Assembly: GCA_000697335.1 (NCBI GenBank)
Contig: JNEM01010693.1
Coordinates: 1 to 35,514 of the forward strand
Length of the DNA: 35,514 nucleotides
Source of the DNA: Conidiobolus incongruus B7586
Taxonomy: Eukaryota; Entomophthoromycota; Entomophthoromycetes; Entomophthorales; Conidiobolaceae
Reading direction: 5' to 3'
In this document: positions 34,981 to 35,514 of the stretch, piece by piece
Position numbering within the stretch: the stretch's first letter is position 1
Layout: each line of letters opens with the position of its first letter
Notes under the pieces: generated by a model
The model's input: the letters and a program-made list of their open reading frames with translations, nothing else
Told to the model about the DNA's origin: nothing
Databases searched by the model: none
Program-made: the position numbers and the translations under genes

Positions 34981-35514
34981 CCAGCTTCCAAAAATAAGTC
35001 ATATATTTAACAATATTTATATTTTAATTATTATCTTAATCAATTTTTATTTTAATAAATTTATATTAAACTATGTAATTAATATATATTTTCTAATAAT
35101 AATATAATATCTATAGTTAAATTTAGTTAACTATTAATTAATATATTAAAACTAAATTATACCTAAAATAAGTAAAAGATTTATAAGTTTTAGTATTAAT
35201 AAAATAATTAATATTTAGTATATTTATCTTTTGCGATTTTAATATTTTAAGTTTATAAGATATAAAACTAGCTAGCTTCTTATATTATATAAAATTAATA
35301 TTATTCCAAGTTTTTTAAATATACTCTTAAAGTTGATTTTAATATTTTGGTAAAAGGGAAGTATTAATTAATTATTATAATTAATTTTAAAAATATTTAA
35401 TTAAATTAAAACTAAAAGATTAAAAAATTTATTTTATAATAATTATTTTGTTATTATTAAACTATTTAATAATAGAAATTATATTATAATAAAGGGTATT
35501 ATCTTGTTAAAAAA
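34981..35514 (-). mobile_element. Second Tc1-like element, cut by the window end
   Basis: It aligns with 20919-21450. The outer direct repeat (about 34990-35005) and the inner one (about 35162-35187) are 181 bp apart, against 182 bp in the first copy. The decayed carboxyl half of the transposase follows on the minus strand (AAGTTGATTTTAATATTTTGG, then TTAAAACTAAAAGATTAAAA, then AAGGGTATTATCTTGTTA). It is more AT-biased than the first copy. The right half lies outside the window. Confidence 0.7.

Noticed and set aside
1-35514. CRISPR arrays, bacterial operons, phage
   Set aside because: No regularly spaced repeats, no ribosome binding sites and no dense coding; all recognisable elements are eukaryotic.

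Overview
The window is a gene-poor, extremely A+T-rich stretch of eukaryotic DNA, probably fungal. The grounds for a fungus are decayed mariner, Tc1 and chromovirus (Ty3/gypsy) elements, a C-to-T style decay that resembles repeat-induced point mutation (RIP), and compact intronless genes with a TATA box close to the ATG. I cannot name the species, and another AT-rich microbial eukaryote is possible. No ribosomal RNA, bacterial operon or CRISPR array was seen.

The only intact genes I can defend are two minus-strand genes, 8805-9413 (202 aa) and 25676-26293 (205 aa). They are paralogs. Each encodes a secreted protein with a signal peptide, 14 cysteines in the same order (four CX3C pairs among them) and a short hydrophobic tail that looks like a GPI-anchor signal. 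Two dead relatives lie between them on the same strand (12217-13003 and 14293-15092). A conserved C-terminal motif (NANMI..DNKL) links all four. Three of the four have a TATA box 45-60 bases before the ATG. I do not recognise the family.

The rest is mostly transposon debris. A 6-kb broken chromovirus with two 399-bp LTRs (1547-7598) sits inside a mariner copy (843-1546 plus 7599-8166), flanked by the 5-bp target duplication taaat. Four more mariner copies follow: 15260-16149 (shortened), 17608-18852 (minus), 23678-24952 and 30303-31562 (minus). A Tc1-like element at 20919-22481 has long inverted repeats, each with two internal direct repeats (IR/DR organisation). A second copy starts at 34981 and runs off the window. 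An unclassified dispersed repeat occurs at about 460-838, 19100-19440 and 29322-29420.

A few islands are richer in G+C than their surroundings and remain unexplained. The best is 33110-33406, which is dense in hairpins and may be a structured RNA gene. Others are short coding-like relics near 10324, 26630, 27090, 29133 and 33873. The remaining spans are low-complexity AT DNA without visible genes.
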